A DNA stretch of 64,000 nucleotides from Arthrobacter sp. efr-133-R2A-120 (GCF_030209835.1 NZ_JARVRF010000064.1:62001-126000); one strand, 5' to 3'; shown: positions 26,683 to 35,169, counted from the first letter of the stretch. Notes: a model not told the origin generated them from the letters alone. Made by a program: numbers and translations.

Positions 26683-27446
26683 ATACCTCGCTTAAAGGAA
26701 AGACCGCCATTATTACCGGTGCCGGTCGTGGCATTGGCAAGGCAATCGCCGCCCACCTCGTTGCCCAGGGTGCGAAAGTCGCAATCATCGACATCGACGC
26801 TGCGACGGCGGCTGACACTGCCGCCGAACTGGGCGGATACAGTGTCGCCGCTGACCTCACGGATCCCGCCTCTGTGCAACAGGCCATGGACGATGCTTCA
26901 CACCAGCTGGGAGGACTGGACATCTTCGTTAATAACGCTGGAGTCTGCAACCCTGGTGAACTGCTGTCCGGAGATATCGGCCTCTGGGACAAGCAGTTCG
27001 CCGTGAACACACGAGCTGCCTATCTCTGTAGCGTCGCTGCCGCCCGAAAAATGATCGCCCACGAAAACCGTGGCTCGATCGTGATCATCACGTCCAACTG
27101 CGCAAGCAAACCTAGATTGGATCTTGCCGCATACTGCGCGTCCAAAGCGGCCACACAGATGATGGCGCAGTGTCTAGCGTTGGAAGTAGCGGGACACGGC
27201 GTCAGGGTCAACACGGTAAACCCCGGATCCTGCGAAACCGAAATGCAGCGCGAACAGTGGGCGCGGCTGGGAGTAGGACCCGAACGCCAGATCGAGGGGG
27301 ATCTCAACGCCTTCCGCACCGGGATTCCGTTGGGCAGGCTTGCCCAACCGCAGGACATCGCCAATACCGTGGCTTTCCTGGCGTCCGACGAAACCAGCTT
27401 CGTGACTGGCCAGTCCTGGTACGTCGACGGCGGCCAAACTATCTAA
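26679..27446 (+). CDS. Short-chain dehydrogenase/reductase (SDR)
   Basis: The 255-residue protein has TGAGRGIGK at the N-terminus and the Ser/Tyr/Lys motif in ITSNCASKPRLDLAAYCASK. The C-terminus (FLASDETSFVTGQSWYVDGG) is that of classical SDRs. It overlaps the flavoprotein gene by ATGA and ends the LysR-controlled operon, probably catalysing an NAD(P)-dependent alcohol/ketone step on the flavoprotein's substrate. Confidence 0.92.
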   Translation: MNTSLKGKTAIITGAGRGIGKAIAAHLVAQGAKVAIIDIDAATAADTAAELGGYSVAADLTDPASVQQAMDDASHQLGGLDIFVNNAGVCNPGELLSGDIGLWDKQFAVNTRAAYLCSVAAARKMIAHENRGSIVIITSNCASKPRLDLAAYCASKAATQMMAQCLALEVAGHGVRVNTVNPGSCETEMQREQWARLGVGPERQIEGDLNAFRTGIPLGRLAQPQDIANTVAFLASDETSFVTGQSWYVDGGQTI

Positions 27447-27600
27447 TTGCTCACCCAATAAGTGGCGATGGATACGGGTCCCGGCAGTCACTCTCGCCGC
27501 GGGCCCGACCGGTCGCAGAGAATTCTCGACACAGTCAGACGCCTGTGGAGAGTGACCAATCAGGACTGTCCTCACAGGAAGTAGACCCGAGCGGAGAAAA

Positions 27601-27846
27601 ATGAGTTTTCATATCCAGTCTGACTGGTTGCCGTTAGTTGGTGAAGTCGTCGAGGTGCGCCTGCATAACGAGGTCGTCCGGCACGGCATCGTTGATGCCG
27701 TCACCAACGACAACTCGATTCTCTGGCTTGCCGTGGATGGCGTGAATCCACGCACCATGGTGCAAAGGTGGGATGGCTATGAGATCTGGATCGACTACAA
27801 ATGGGAAAAGCCCGAAAAATCTCCGGTAAGTCTTCCTGCATGGTAG
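27601..27846 (+). CDS. Conserved small protein of unknown function (81 residues)
   Basis: No family was recognised. The protein is 81 residues, acidic and aromatic, with five or six likely beta strands (VGEVVEVRLHNEVVRHGIVDAV, SILWLAVDGVNPRTMVQRWDG) that look like a small beta-barrel. The ATG follows GGAG. It has no membrane segment or cysteines and stands alone, convergent with the STAS-like gene. Coding is supported by its start site and typical composition. Confidence 0.65.
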   Translation: MSFHIQSDWLPLVGEVVEVRLHNEVVRHGIVDAVTNDNSILWLAVDGVNPRTMVQRWDGYEIWIDYKWEKPEKSPVSLPAW

Positions 27847-27934
27847 AAGAACGCGTGGTCGCTACAAACATTCAAATCTTAGGGAGCACTCACCTGGCAG
27901 TCATTCCCGAGCGCGAGCCGCAGCAGGCGAGCGG

Positions 27935-28240
27935 TCAAGCGGCCATCACGGCGTCAGCCGATGACCGGATGGAGATGTTGACATCTGACTGTTGGGGATC
28001 GATCAGGGCCGGAAGGCGGCGGGATTGCGAGCAGCGGCGGAGCGCTTCCATTGCCGCCGAGTCGACGTTGGCCCCGCTGACGTCGATTTCAAGGGCCAGA
28101 CCATGCATGAGGGCGTTGGCCCGCCTCGCGACTACATAGAGGGCGTGAAGGCTCCGGGAGGTTAGCCGCCCGTGGGCTGTGATGCGGACCTGGGCACCAT
28201 CGATGTCCATTTTTACGAGAAGCCGGATTTTTTCGGTCAT
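27935..28240 (-). CDS. STAS-like small protein
   Basis: The protein is about 101 residues. The central part (HGLALEIDVSGANVDSAAMEALRRC) follows the STAS pattern of anti-sigma-factor antagonists: a strand, then a Ser at the loop before a helix. ATG at 28240 follows GAGGAC. The length fits one STAS domain. It may take part in a partner-switching signal, but no anti-sigma factor is nearby. The family match is weak. Confidence 0.6.
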   Translation of the reverse strand: MTEKIRLLVKMDIDGAQVRITAHGRLTSRSLHALYVVARRANALMHGLALEIDVSGANVDSAAMEALRRCSQSRRLPALIDPQQSDVNISIRSSADAVMAA

Positions 28241-28524
28241 GAGTCCTCTTCCGATCAGGAACCGCGACGCTGCGGTCCGGAACAAACACTAAACGGCGGA
28301 TGTGACGCAGGCAACAGTTACTCCAGTTGTCGGCTTAACTGATTGCGAACCATCTTTTCTGGCTGGGCCATGGCCCTTCAGGGAATCCTGGCATAGGGTT
28401 TGACCCACTACCCGCTGGCTGCCCCACTGGGTTTATACGCACGATGTGGGCGTCCGGGCATGAACTTTGAACGCGGGATCTGGCCGACGCCGATTCCCGA
28501 ATGATGAAGACGTGAGGGAGAAAC

Positions 28525-28785
28525 ATGACGCTTGCTCGTGCTGGACAACGAATAGCTACTCATCGTCCCTGTGTTCCCGCAGCGCTGCCAAGGGTACCGG
28601 CTTGTGGGCGGTGCGGCCCAGGGTTTCCGCTGACATTCCATGAATATGTTCCGGCGGTCTATGCGGCCGATGGCAGCGGATTGCGTCCGCCGTCGGCAAG
28701 CTACAGCTGTGCACGATGCGGTACAAAGGATAACCATCAGGTTCCCTCGGGCTGGGCCCCGCCTGAGTGGCAGTGGTACTCCTGA
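28525..28785 (+). CDS. Small zinc-ribbon-like protein
   Basis: This 86-residue protein has two CxxC pairs, CGRCG and CARCG, about 37 residues apart, the spacing of a zinc ribbon. The end (SGWAPPEWQWYS) is aromatic. The ATG follows GGGAGAAAC. Its 3' end overlaps the M20 hydrolase gene on the other strand by 49 bases. It could bind nucleic acid or metal. No family was recognised, and real coding is likely but not certain. Confidence 0.55.
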   Translation: MTLARAGQRIATHRPCVPAALPRVPACGRCGPGFPLTFHEYVPAVYAADGSGLRPPSASYSCARCGTKDNHQVPSGWAPPEWQWYS

Positions 28786-30005
28786 GCTAGGTAGGACATT
28801 GCTGCGACCACATGGGTTTGGACGCCCATGGACAGCGTCGGGTCGATCACGGGCGCGAAGAGCGGGGAGTGGTTGGCCGGAATGTCCCGGGCCACTGTTC
28901 CGCGTTCGACGGCGGCCCGGTAGCTTTCGGGATCCACGCCGCCCAAGAGCCAGAATGTGTATGGTGCATCGAAAGCGTCCGGAATGCGGCTGAAGTCTTC
29001 GGAAGCTGTCTGCCTATATGCGGTACGCACTGAGTCCTCCCCGAAATAGGCAGAGAATGCGGCCCGAACCTGCTCTGTCACGGCGGCGTCGTTGCTCGTG
29101 AGCGGGAACTGGTCGTAGTACTCGAAATCCGGGTCTTGCGGTGATCCGGCGGCAGAGCACTCGCCCCTGACTATCCGCTCAATCGCCGCGAGCACGGACG
29201 CACGAACCTGGGGGTCGTAAGTGCGGATGTTCAGGAGGAGGGTGGCGCGGTCCGGGATGATGTTCGACGTTGCTCCGGCGTTGAGCGCCCCTACCGTGAC
29301 AACCGCGAAGTCGCCCGGCTTGGTCTCCCTCGAGACGATGGACTGCAGCCTGAGCACGATCGAGGAAGCCAGCACCACCGGGTCAACGGACATGTGCGGC
29401 ATTGAGCCGTGTGCGCCCTTGCCGTACACCGTGATCTTGAGCGAGTCCGCGGCGGAGAGGACGGGGCCGGCCGTTGTTGCGACCATCCCTGCCGGGATCG
29501 GCATCACATGTTGGGCGAAGGCGACGTCGGGCCGCGGCACTTTGGCGACGAGTCCGTCGTCGAGCATTGCTTGGGATCCTGACCCGATCTCTTCGCCCGG
29601 CTGGAACAGCGCGATGTACGTCCCGGACCAGGCTGTCCGCCCGTCGGCCAAGAGCTTGGCCGCGCCGAGCAGCGCAGCGACGTGCAGGTCATGCCCGCAC
29701 GCGTGCATGACCCCGTCCACGGTCGACGCATAAGGTAGCCCGGTCGCCTCGGCGACAGGTAGCGCGTCCGTGTCCGCGCGGGCAAGCACGGTTGGGCCGT
29801 CCCCGTTTGCGAGGATCCCGACGACGCCGGTGCCTCCGACGCGGGTTACTGCATAGCCGAACGCGGCGAGTTTCCCCTCGACGAGCTTCGAAGTCCTATG
29901 CTCCTCGAGGCTCAGCTCGGGGTGTCTATGCAGGTCCATATATGTGTCCTGGATCCAGGCGAGTTCTGTGCCAAGGCCTGCCAGGACTGCATCGCAACCG
30001 CTCAT
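28737..30005 (-). CDS. M20-family amidohydrolase/peptidase
   Basis: The 422-residue protein has metal-site motifs of the M20D group: LHRHPELSLEEHRT at the start, GVMHACGHDLHVAALLGAA for the Cys/His metal ligands, and LFQPGEEIGSGSQAM with the catalytic Glu. The family cleaves N-acyl amino acids, hippurate or indole-3-acetyl amino acids. It has no signal peptide. It stands alone, transcribed leftward, with PadR on the other side. The substrate is not shown. Confidence 0.9.
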   Translation of the reverse strand: MSGCDAVLAGLGTELAWIQDTYMDLHRHPELSLEEHRTSKLVEGKLAAFGYAVTRVGGTGVVGILANGDGPTVLARADTDALPVAEATGLPYASTVDGVMHACGHDLHVAALLGAAKLLADGRTAWSGTYIALFQPGEEIGSGSQAMLDDGLVAKVPRPDVAFAQHVMPIPAGMVATTAGPVLSAADSLKITVYGKGAHGSMPHMSVDPVVLASSIVLRLQSIVSRETKPGDFAVVTVGALNAGATSNIIPDRATLLLNIRTYDPQVRASVLAAIERIVRGECSAAGSPQDPDFEYYDQFPLTSNDAAVTEQVRAAFSAYFGEDSVRTAYRQTASEDFSRIPDAFDAPYTFWLLGGVDPESYRAAVERGTVARDIPANHSPLFAPVIDPTLSMGVQTHVVAAMSYLAQEYHCHSGGAQPEGT

Positions 30006-30102
30006 GGACAATCGCTCTCAGTAGCAGTTCGGAGCGCTTGGGCGAGCCGGCGCAACCGGGAAACCCAGCATAGACCCGGAAACCGAGCCGGGGGAGTCTA
30101 CA

Positions 30103-30147
30103 TTCCGAAGCCGCGAGCGGGATTACTTCCACGTCGCGGCTTCGGAA
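30103..30147. terminator. Stem-loop terminator after padR
   Basis: TTCCGAAGCCGCGA (30103-30116) pairs perfectly with TCGCGGCTTCGGAA (30134-30147), a 14-base-pair stem. It lies 10 bases beyond the PadR stop codon in its direction of transcription. No poly-T tail follows. Confidence 0.65.
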
Positions 30148-30156
30148 GGGCCGGTA

Positions 30157-30780
30157 CTAGTCAGCGAGGATGTGGTACAGCGCTCGCCGGGCTTCGTCGA
30201 TCTTTTCCATAGCCGCCGTACGCTGTTCGTCCGTTGCTGCGAAGCGGAATTGATGGATGACTCCCATGAGCTTTGCCACGCTCTGGTGGAACGCGGGTCC
30301 TGATCCCTCCGGATCGATGTTCCACGCATTTTCCAGCTCCTCAGCATGCTCCGCTACATATGCCTTCCCGGCATCGGTGAGTGTGAACTCGGTGCGCCGG
30401 CCTTCGCCGACAGGCGCAATGAGTTCCTCGTCAACGAGCTGCTGCAGGGTCGGATAGACGGAACCCGGGCTTGGGCGCCACGATCCCGACGTCTTCTCGG
30501 CGATTGTCTTGATGAGCCCGTATCCATTTGATGGCGCTTCGGCCAGCAGGGAGAGGATCGCGAAACGAACGTCGCCCTTGTTGGCCCGACGCGGGCCCCC
30601 GGGACCAAAGCCGGGACCAAATCCTGGTCCGAAACCCGGTCCGAAACCGCGGCCCGGCCCAAATCCGCGGCCCGGCCCGAATCCGCCGTGTCCGTGGGGA
30701 CCGCGACGGCTGCGGCCGCGTCCGAAACGTTCCATATCCGGACCGCAATCTGTGTGCCTATTGTCGTGAATGCCTTTCAT
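30157..30780 (-). CDS. PadR-family regulator with a Gly/Phe/Pro-repeat N-terminus
   Basis: The protein is 207 residues. Residues about 25-65 are a low-complexity Gly-Phe-Pro-Arg segment in which GFGP recurs about six times. The PadR winged helix follows (KGDVRFAILSLLAEAPSNGYGLIKTIAEKTSGSWRPSPGSVYPTLQQL) and then a helical dimerisation arm. It acts as a repressor, often sensing a toxic compound or peptide. ATG at 30780 follows AAAGGAC. A dyad-rich AT segment lies before its start, next to the divergent SRPBCC gene at 30987. The repeat is expressed in frame, so it is not a cloning or assembly artefact. Confidence 0.9.
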   Translation of the reverse strand: MKGIHDNRHTDCGPDMERFGRGRSRRGPHGHGGFGPGRGFGPGRGFGPGFGPGFGPGFGPGGPRRANKGDVRFAILSLLAEAPSNGYGLIKTIAEKTSGSWRPSPGSVYPTLQQLVDEELIAPVGEGRRTEFTLTDAGKAYVAEHAEELENAWNIDPEGSGPAFHQSVAKLMGVIHQFRFAATDEQRTAAMEKIDEARRALYHILAD

Positions 30781-30836
30781 AACGGCATCGTCCTTTCAGT
30801 GTTTTGTGGGTTGCCCTCAGGCTCGCAGTTTGTTCT

Positions 30837-30871
30837 GCGATACTTAACGATATATCGCTGACTGTCGTTAA
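30837..30871. promoter_or_regulatory. Nested inverted repeats upstream of padR (candidate PadR operator)
   Basis: TTAACGA (30844-30850) and TCGTTAA (30865-30871) form one dyad. Inside it sits the perfect palindrome CGATATATCG (30848-30857), and GCGATA/TATCGC (30837-30842 / 30853-30858) forms a third. The region is AT-rich and lies between padR and the divergent SRPBCC operon, which fits a shared PadR operator with the promoters. Confidence 0.6.
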
Positions 30872-30986
30872 ACAAGAGCTGGATTTGTTCGAACTTGGTC
30901 TGCGACGCAGGCCGGGGATACCCGATCGCTCTGCCGATTGCCCGCTCGGAACTTACGATGGTCGTGAACGAGATTGAGGACACTAA

Positions 30987-31466
30987 ATGAGTGAACTACT
31001 GACGACCATCGAGGTCGAAGAATTCCTGCCGCATTCGCCTGTCAAGGTCTGGCGGGCTCTGACGGAACCCGGGCTGATCGCCCGCTGGTTGATGGAAAAC
31101 GACTTCCAAGCGATCGTCGGGCATCAGTTCCAGATGCGCGGGATTCCCGTTCCGGCAGTTGGCTTCAGCGGCTTGGTGGCAAGCGAAGTCCTTGACGTGG
31201 AAACGGAGAAGCTACTGCGTATTTCGTGGCGGGACGCGAACTCCGGAAACAGCCTCAACAGCACCGTGACGTGGTCGATCGCCGCGGAAGACACGGGCAC
31301 CCGTCTGTCGCTTGTCCATGACGGGTTCAATCCCGACGAGCCGACGCACGTGGCATCGCACCGCATCATGAGCGGTGGCTGGCGAAACCATGTGCTTCCG
31401 CGGCTCGGCCAGACCTTGGCCGGACTCGACAGCACTGAATCCGACAGCGCCGAACTCGACAGCTAA
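30987..31466 (+). CDS. SRPBCC/AHSA1-domain protein
   Basis: The 159-residue protein is a START-like fold of the AHSA1 type: EVEEFLPHSPVKVWRALTEPGLIARWLM at the start and GGWRNHVLPRLGQTLAGLD at the end. This group binds small hydrophobic ligands, and members are often paired with a PadR or ArsR regulator, as here. The ATG at 30987 follows GAGGAC. It is 9 bases upstream of the YciI-like gene. Confidence 0.88.
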   Translation: MSELLTTIEVEEFLPHSPVKVWRALTEPGLIARWLMENDFQAIVGHQFQMRGIPVPAVGFSGLVASEVLDVETEKLLRISWRDANSGNSLNSTVTWSIAAEDTGTRLSLVHDGFNPDEPTHVASHRIMSGGWRNHVLPRLGQTLAGLDSTESDSAELDS

Positions 31467-31475
31467 GGGCAAACA

Positions 31476-31763
31476 ATGCAATTCGTCGTTTTCTACAGCT
31501 CGGACCCTTCGGCACTTCCGGGGCTCCAGGCCGTCTATCCCCGGCACGTTGAATATATGCAGGCCTTCGCCGCCAAGGGCGGCCTGATCGGCATCGGGAC
31601 TTTCAACAATCCCGCCGTGAACGGTTCGATGGGCATCTTCACCAGCAAGGAAAGGGCGGAGCAGTTCATCGCGGGCGATCCTTTCGTCCTGGAAGGACTG
31701 GCAGTACCCAGCGAGATCCGGGAATGGAACGCAGTAATGTTCAGCCCACAGGATCTCGCCTGA
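31476..31763 (+). CDS. YciI-like protein
   Basis: The 95-residue protein matches the YCII fold, with the N-terminal strand QFVVFYSS, a conserved HVEYMQAFAAKGGLIGIGTF segment (His at the putative active site) and AEQFIAGDPFVLEGL. The function of the family is poorly defined. It follows the SRPBCC gene in the same operon, likely controlled by PadR. Confidence 0.88.
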   Translation: MQFVVFYSSDPSALPGLQAVYPRHVEYMQAFAAKGGLIGIGTFNNPAVNGSMGIFTSKERAEQFIAGDPFVLEGLAVPSEIREWNAVMFSPQDLA

Positions 31764-31769
31764 CGTCGG

Positions 31770-32000
31770 TCAATCCGCGCAGCTCACCCGCGCGGGCTCC
31801 ACGAACACTGGCACTTTAGGCTCGATTCCCCACGCCACCCGGTGTAGTGCGGTTGCGAGCCAACCCCGGAGCCGAGACGGCCGCAGGCGCCTTGCCGGGC
31901 GTGCCGGAACAACCGGTGCCCCCGGCAAAGCACTGCGGCTGTCATTGTTCACGAGGCCAACGACTGCGCAAGCCATCATCAACGAAAAATCCATAGTCAT
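31770..32000 (-). CDS. Small basic protein of unknown function (weakly supported)
   Basis: This open frame of 76 residues has a hydrophobic beginning (FSLMMACAVVGLVNN) and an Arg/Pro-rich remainder. The ATG has AGAAGAAG close before it. It fills part of an otherwise empty 453-base gap between the YciI-like and MmyB-like genes and has an operator-like palindrome upstream. No homology was recognised, and it may not be expressed. Beyond it, 32001-32216 holds only the palindrome at 32029. Confidence 0.3.
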   Translation of the reverse strand: MTMDFSLMMACAVVGLVNNDSRSALPGAPVVPARPARRLRPSRLRGWLATALHRVAWGIEPKVPVFVEPARVSCAD

Positions 32001-32028
32001 CTTCTTCTCATCTAAGCGTGGAGCCCTG

Positions 32029-32044
32029 AACTGGTTGACCAGTT
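32029..32044. promoter_or_regulatory. Inverted repeat AACTGGT-TG-ACCAGTT
   Basis: AACTGGT and ACCAGTT are perfect 7-base arms around a TG centre. The pattern resembles GntR/FadR-type operators, but no such regulator is nearby. It lies 29 bases upstream of the small open frame at 31770-32000. It has the same TG-centred form as the dyad at 968-979. Confidence 0.4.
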
Positions 32045-32216
32045 AGCGGCTGGAAGAAACCCGAATAATCCAAGGCGGAACCGCCGTCGTTCAAGGTTCT
32101 GTTAAAGACGCTAAGCGCTCTGGAAGACGATGTCAGCAGATGTGCCGCTCCCTGCTTTTCCTAGGACTGACGGTCCTACCCCACCGCACGCGGCCAAGCG
32201 GCAAGGCCTTGAACCC

Positions 32217-33101
32217 TCAGTCCGAGATCGACGCCGGTGCCGCCAGTTCGCTTGCGGTGGTGGCCGCCCAGCTCGCGAGCAGTTTCAGGCGTTCGTCGCT
32301 CGCTGACCCGGGTTCCGCGGTGTACGCGAACATCGTCCACCCGGGGTTGGCCGGCAGTTCCATTGCCTCATAACTGAGTTCGAGGTCCCCGACCACCGGG
32401 TGGTGCATTCGCTTGGTGCCGGTTCGGTGGAAGCGGACGTTGTGGGCGGCCCAGCGTGTGCGGAATTCCTCGCTCCGAGTAGCGAGCTCGCCGACCAGAT
32501 CGCTCAGGCCCTTGTTGTGCGGCTGCCGTCCGGCGTAACCGCGGAGGGTGGCGACGATGTCGTTCGCGCCTTGCTCCCAATCGAGGTAGAAGTTGCGTGA
32601 CTCGGGGTTGAGGAACACAAACCGGGCGTTGTTCACGGGCCGGACCGGATCGGTAAAAAGGGGCGAGAAAAGGGCGCGGCCGAGTGGGTTCGCAGTGATG
32701 AGATCCATGCGCTCGTTCCGCACCCACGTCGGTGCACCCGTGATTGCGTCCATGAATCGCTGGAGGCTCGGGCGGATCTGCTGTGCGGGCGTGACCGCCC
32801 GGCGGCGGCGGGCCGGCCCGGGCTGCGCGGCCCGGGCGAGATCGAACAAGTGGGCGGTTTCGGCTTCGTCGAGCCTGAGGGCGTGGGCAATCGATTCGAG
32901 CACTTCGTCCGAGACACCTGTGAGGTTACCGCGTTCCAGCCGCGCGTAGTAATCCACGCTGACTGAAGCCAAGGTTGCGACTTCTTCCCGCCGCAACCCA
33001 GGCACCCGGCGGTTGGCACCCACAATGAGATTCACTTGCTCGGGTGTCACTTTGGCCCGCCGCGAGCGCAGAAACTCACTCACATCGTTTCGACTGTCCA
33101 T
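32217..33101 (-). CDS. XRE-type regulator with MmyB-like ligand domain
   Basis: The 294-residue protein begins with an XRE helix-turn-helix (EFLRSRRAKVTPEQVNLIVG, then VPGLRREEVATLASVSVDYYARLERGNLTG). The remainder is the MmyB-like regulator domain (FMDAITGAPTWVRNERMDLITANPLGRALFSPLF). In actinobacteria such regulators often control a neighbouring dehydrogenase or reductase gene; the aldo/keto reductase at 33986 is transcribed in the same direction nearby. The ligand is unknown, though the family is thought to bind a fatty-acid-like molecule. Confidence 0.88.
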   Translation of the reverse strand: MDSRNDVSEFLRSRRAKVTPEQVNLIVGANRRVPGLRREEVATLASVSVDYYARLERGNLTGVSDEVLESIAHALRLDEAETAHLFDLARAAQPGPARRRRAVTPAQQIRPSLQRFMDAITGAPTWVRNERMDLITANPLGRALFSPLFTDPVRPVNNARFVFLNPESRNFYLDWEQGANDIVATLRGYAGRQPHNKGLSDLVGELATRSEEFRTRWAAHNVRFHRTGTKRMHHPVVGDLELSYEAMELPANPGWTMFAYTAEPGSASDERLKLLASWAATTASELAAPASISD

Positions 33102-33158
33102 GGATTCAGGCTACTTCCGGCAGGGGACGTGTGGGAGGTCTTGTCAGTACACCGTTAA

Positions 33159-33205
33159 AGCACGGTGGGCGGATACGGCAGGGTGCCGTACCCGCCCACA
33201 GTGCT
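33159..33205. terminator. Very strong stem-loop after the repeat protein gene
   Basis: The 22-base arms (33159-33180 and 33184-33205) pair with two mismatches or wobbles around a 3-base GGG loop, the strongest dyad seen in the window. It lies 16 bases after the stop of the leftward repeat-protein gene at 33221 and before the MmyB-like gene, so it probably separates the two transcripts. Confidence 0.75.
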
Positions 33206-33220
33206 TAGTTGCCTTGGGGG

Positions 33221-33832
33221 TTAGTGACCGGGGCCGCCGGTTTCGGTTGCCGTGACCTTGAAGCTCGCATCGAGCTTGACGGTGGCGTGCGTGCCGTCCG
33301 ACTTGGTGATGTGGGCTTCATAGGCGGCGCTGCCGTCGTCTTCGGTGGTCAGGTTCTCCACCGTGGCGCCGGAGTTGGCGGCCAGTACAGCGGCCTTCAC
33401 CTTGCTTGCGGTGTCACCCGTGAGATCGGTTTCGTTTCCGTGGTTGCCGTGGCCGCCCTTCCCGCCTCCGGGGCCGCCGGTTTCGGTTGCCGTGACTTTG
33501 AAGCTCGCATCGAGCTTGACGGTGGCGTGTGTGCCGTCCGACTTGGTGATGTGGGCTTCATAGGCGGCGCTGCCGTCGTCTTCGGTGGTCATGTTCTCCA
33601 CCGTGGCGCCGGAGTTGGCGGCCAGCACGGCGGCCTTGACCTTGCTTGCGGTGTCGCCGGTCAGGGCCGTTTCGTTTCCGTGCGTGCCACCATCCGCGGG
33701 GGCGGATGGGCTGGCAGTTGAGGTGTCGGTGGTTGCGGCGTCGGCGGGAAGTGCCATGGCCGTGAGGGCTCCGCCGCCTGCGACCGCGCCGATCAGGGCA
33801 GCGCCCACTGCGATTTTCCGGACTTTGTTCAC
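33221..33832 (-). CDS. Exported protein with two near-identical PepSY-like repeats
   Basis: The protein is about 203 residues. A signal peptide (KVRKIAVGAALIGAVAGGG to AMALPADA) precedes a Ser/Thr/Pro-rich linker. Two almost identical 80-residue units follow (LTGDTASKVKAAVLAANSGA, with EAHITKSDGTHATVKLDASF), joined by a Gly/His-rich spacer. The unit resembles the PepSY inhibitor-like fold. GTG at 33832 follows AAGGAG; the frame extends upstream to 33898 without a ribosome site. A secreted or surface role is likely. The DNA repeat is listed separately. Confidence 0.8.
   Translation of the reverse strand: MNKVRKIAVGAALIGAVAGGGALTAMALPADAATTDTSTASPSAPADGGTHGNETALTGDTASKVKAAVLAANSGATVENMTTEDDGSAAYEAHITKSDGTHATVKLDASFKVTATETGGPGGGKGGHGNHGNETDLTGDTASKVKAAVLAANSGATVENLTTEDDGSAAYEAHITKSDGTHATVKLDASFKVTATETGGPGH
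33231..33710. repeat. Tandem 240-base repeat inside the exported protein gene
   Basis: Two units (about 33231-33470 and 33471-33710) repeat with a 240-base period, i.e. 80 codons. They differ at only a few positions over most of their length. Near-identity at the DNA level implies a recent duplication, so copy number may vary between strains. Confidence 0.9.
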
Positions 33833-33985
33833 GATGTTGCTCCTTAGAGGTTCAACTCCGAGGGGTTCGAAGCTGTATCCCATCCTCGAAGCCCACACTT
33901 TGGCCCCTCTATACCTGTGCTGTGCCTCAACTGTGACAATTCCGCCTGGCTCACAGGATCCGGTTGCGTGGCACCACGCGAACGC

Positions 33986-34984
33986 CTAGAGGTTGGTCAT
34001 CCGTTCTGCGGCGTCGTTGTAGCGCCCGCCCTGTACCTGGATCTTCGAGGCTGCATCCTCGATTTCGCCCAGTTCCGCGGCGGACAATTCGACGACGGCG
34101 GCACCGATGTTTTCCTCCAAGCGGTGCAGTTTGCGCGTTCCGGGGATCGGGACGATCCAGGGCTTCTGCGCCAGGAGCCATGCCAAGGCGATCTGGCCCG
34201 GAGTAGCACCCTTGCGTCGTGCGATGTTCGCGAGCAGTTCGACGACGGCGGCATTGTGCTGGAGCGCTTCCGGCGCGAACCGGGGGATGGTGCTGCGGAT
34301 GTCGTTGCCGGCGTCGAAGCTCGTGGCCGCGGTAATGGTACCTGTCAGGAAGCCTTTGCCGAGTGGGCTGTAAGGGACAAAACCGATGCCCAGCTCCTCG
34401 CACGCGGCCAGCACTTCCTCCTCGGGGCGGCGCCACCAGAGGGAGTATTCGCTTTGGATGGCGCTCAGGGGCTGGATGGCATGCGCCCGGCGGATTGTTA
34501 CCGCAGATGCTTCGGACATGCCGAAGTGCTTCACCTTGCCGGCCTCGATCAGTTCCTTGACCGCTCCCGCCACGTCTTCGATGGGAACGTCGGGGTCCAC
34601 CCGGTGCTGGTAGTAGAGGTCGATGACGTCGACGCCGAGCCGGCGCAAAGAGCCTTCCACGACGTCCTTGATGACCTCCGGGCGGCTGCTCACGCGCCCG
34701 CTTGGCTTGCGCTCTGCGGGATCGATGTCCCATCCGAACTTGGTGGCGATCACCACTTGGCCTTTGTACGGGGCGAGGGCTTCGCCCACCAGTTCCTCGT
34801 TGGCATACGGGCCATAGATTTCGGCGGTGTCGAAGAATGTCACGCCCCGGTCCACGGCGGCTCGGATCAGCGAGATCATTTCCTGCCGGTCCGGCTTGTC
34901 GCTGTATCCACCAGTCATGCTCATGCAGCCCAGTCCGACGGCGGAGACCTCCAAGCCGTTGGTGCCCAGTGTGCGCTTTTCCAT
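33986..34984 (-). CDS. Aldo/keto reductase
   Basis: The 332-residue protein is a TIM-barrel AKR with the catalytic Asp/Tyr/Lys/His tetrad readable in FFDTAEIYGPYANEELVG, VIATKFGW and LYYQHRVDP. VPIPGTRKLHRLEENIGA near the end binds the NADPH phosphate. ATG at 34984 follows GGGAGGAC. It may be controlled by the MmyB-like regulator at 32217. The group reduces aldehydes and ketones of broad range. Confidence 0.92.
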   Translation of the reverse strand: MEKRTLGTNGLEVSAVGLGCMSMTGGYSDKPDRQEMISLIRAAVDRGVTFFDTAEIYGPYANEELVGEALAPYKGQVVIATKFGWDIDPAERKPSGRVSSRPEVIKDVVEGSLRRLGVDVIDLYYQHRVDPDVPIEDVAGAVKELIEAGKVKHFGMSEASAVTIRRAHAIQPLSAIQSEYSLWWRRPEEEVLAACEELGIGFVPYSPLGKGFLTGTITAATSFDAGNDIRSTIPRFAPEALQHNAAVVELLANIARRKGATPGQIALAWLLAQKPWIVPIPGTRKLHRLEENIGAAVVELSAAELGEIEDAASKIQVQGGRYNDAAERMTNL

Positions 34985-35105
34985 CGTTCGTCCTCCCGTG
35001 TCGTGAATCCTGTGTCGTGAAACAAGATCCAGCCTTGCCGTCAACACTAGGGACGCGACGGTACTGGCAGGGAGTCCCTGTCAGTACCTCTCTCAGCGGG
35101 GAGTT

Positions 35106-35134
35106 CCCGACGACGGCGATCGGCCGCCGTCGGG
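35106..35134. terminator. Stem-loop after the hydantoinase operon
   Basis: CCCGACGACGGC (35106-35117) pairs with GCCGCCGTCGGG (35123-35134) with one wobble and a short loop. It lies 36 bases beyond the hydantoinase stop in its direction, where the leftward operon (38544 to 35170) should end. Confidence 0.6.
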
Positions 35135-35169
35135 CGCCCAAGTGAGCCGCCGCCGTCGGGAGCTGCTTG

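Noticed and set aside
30590..30690. Short repeated units that could look like a CRISPR array
   Set aside because: They encode the GFGP repeat of PadR in frame, without spacers.
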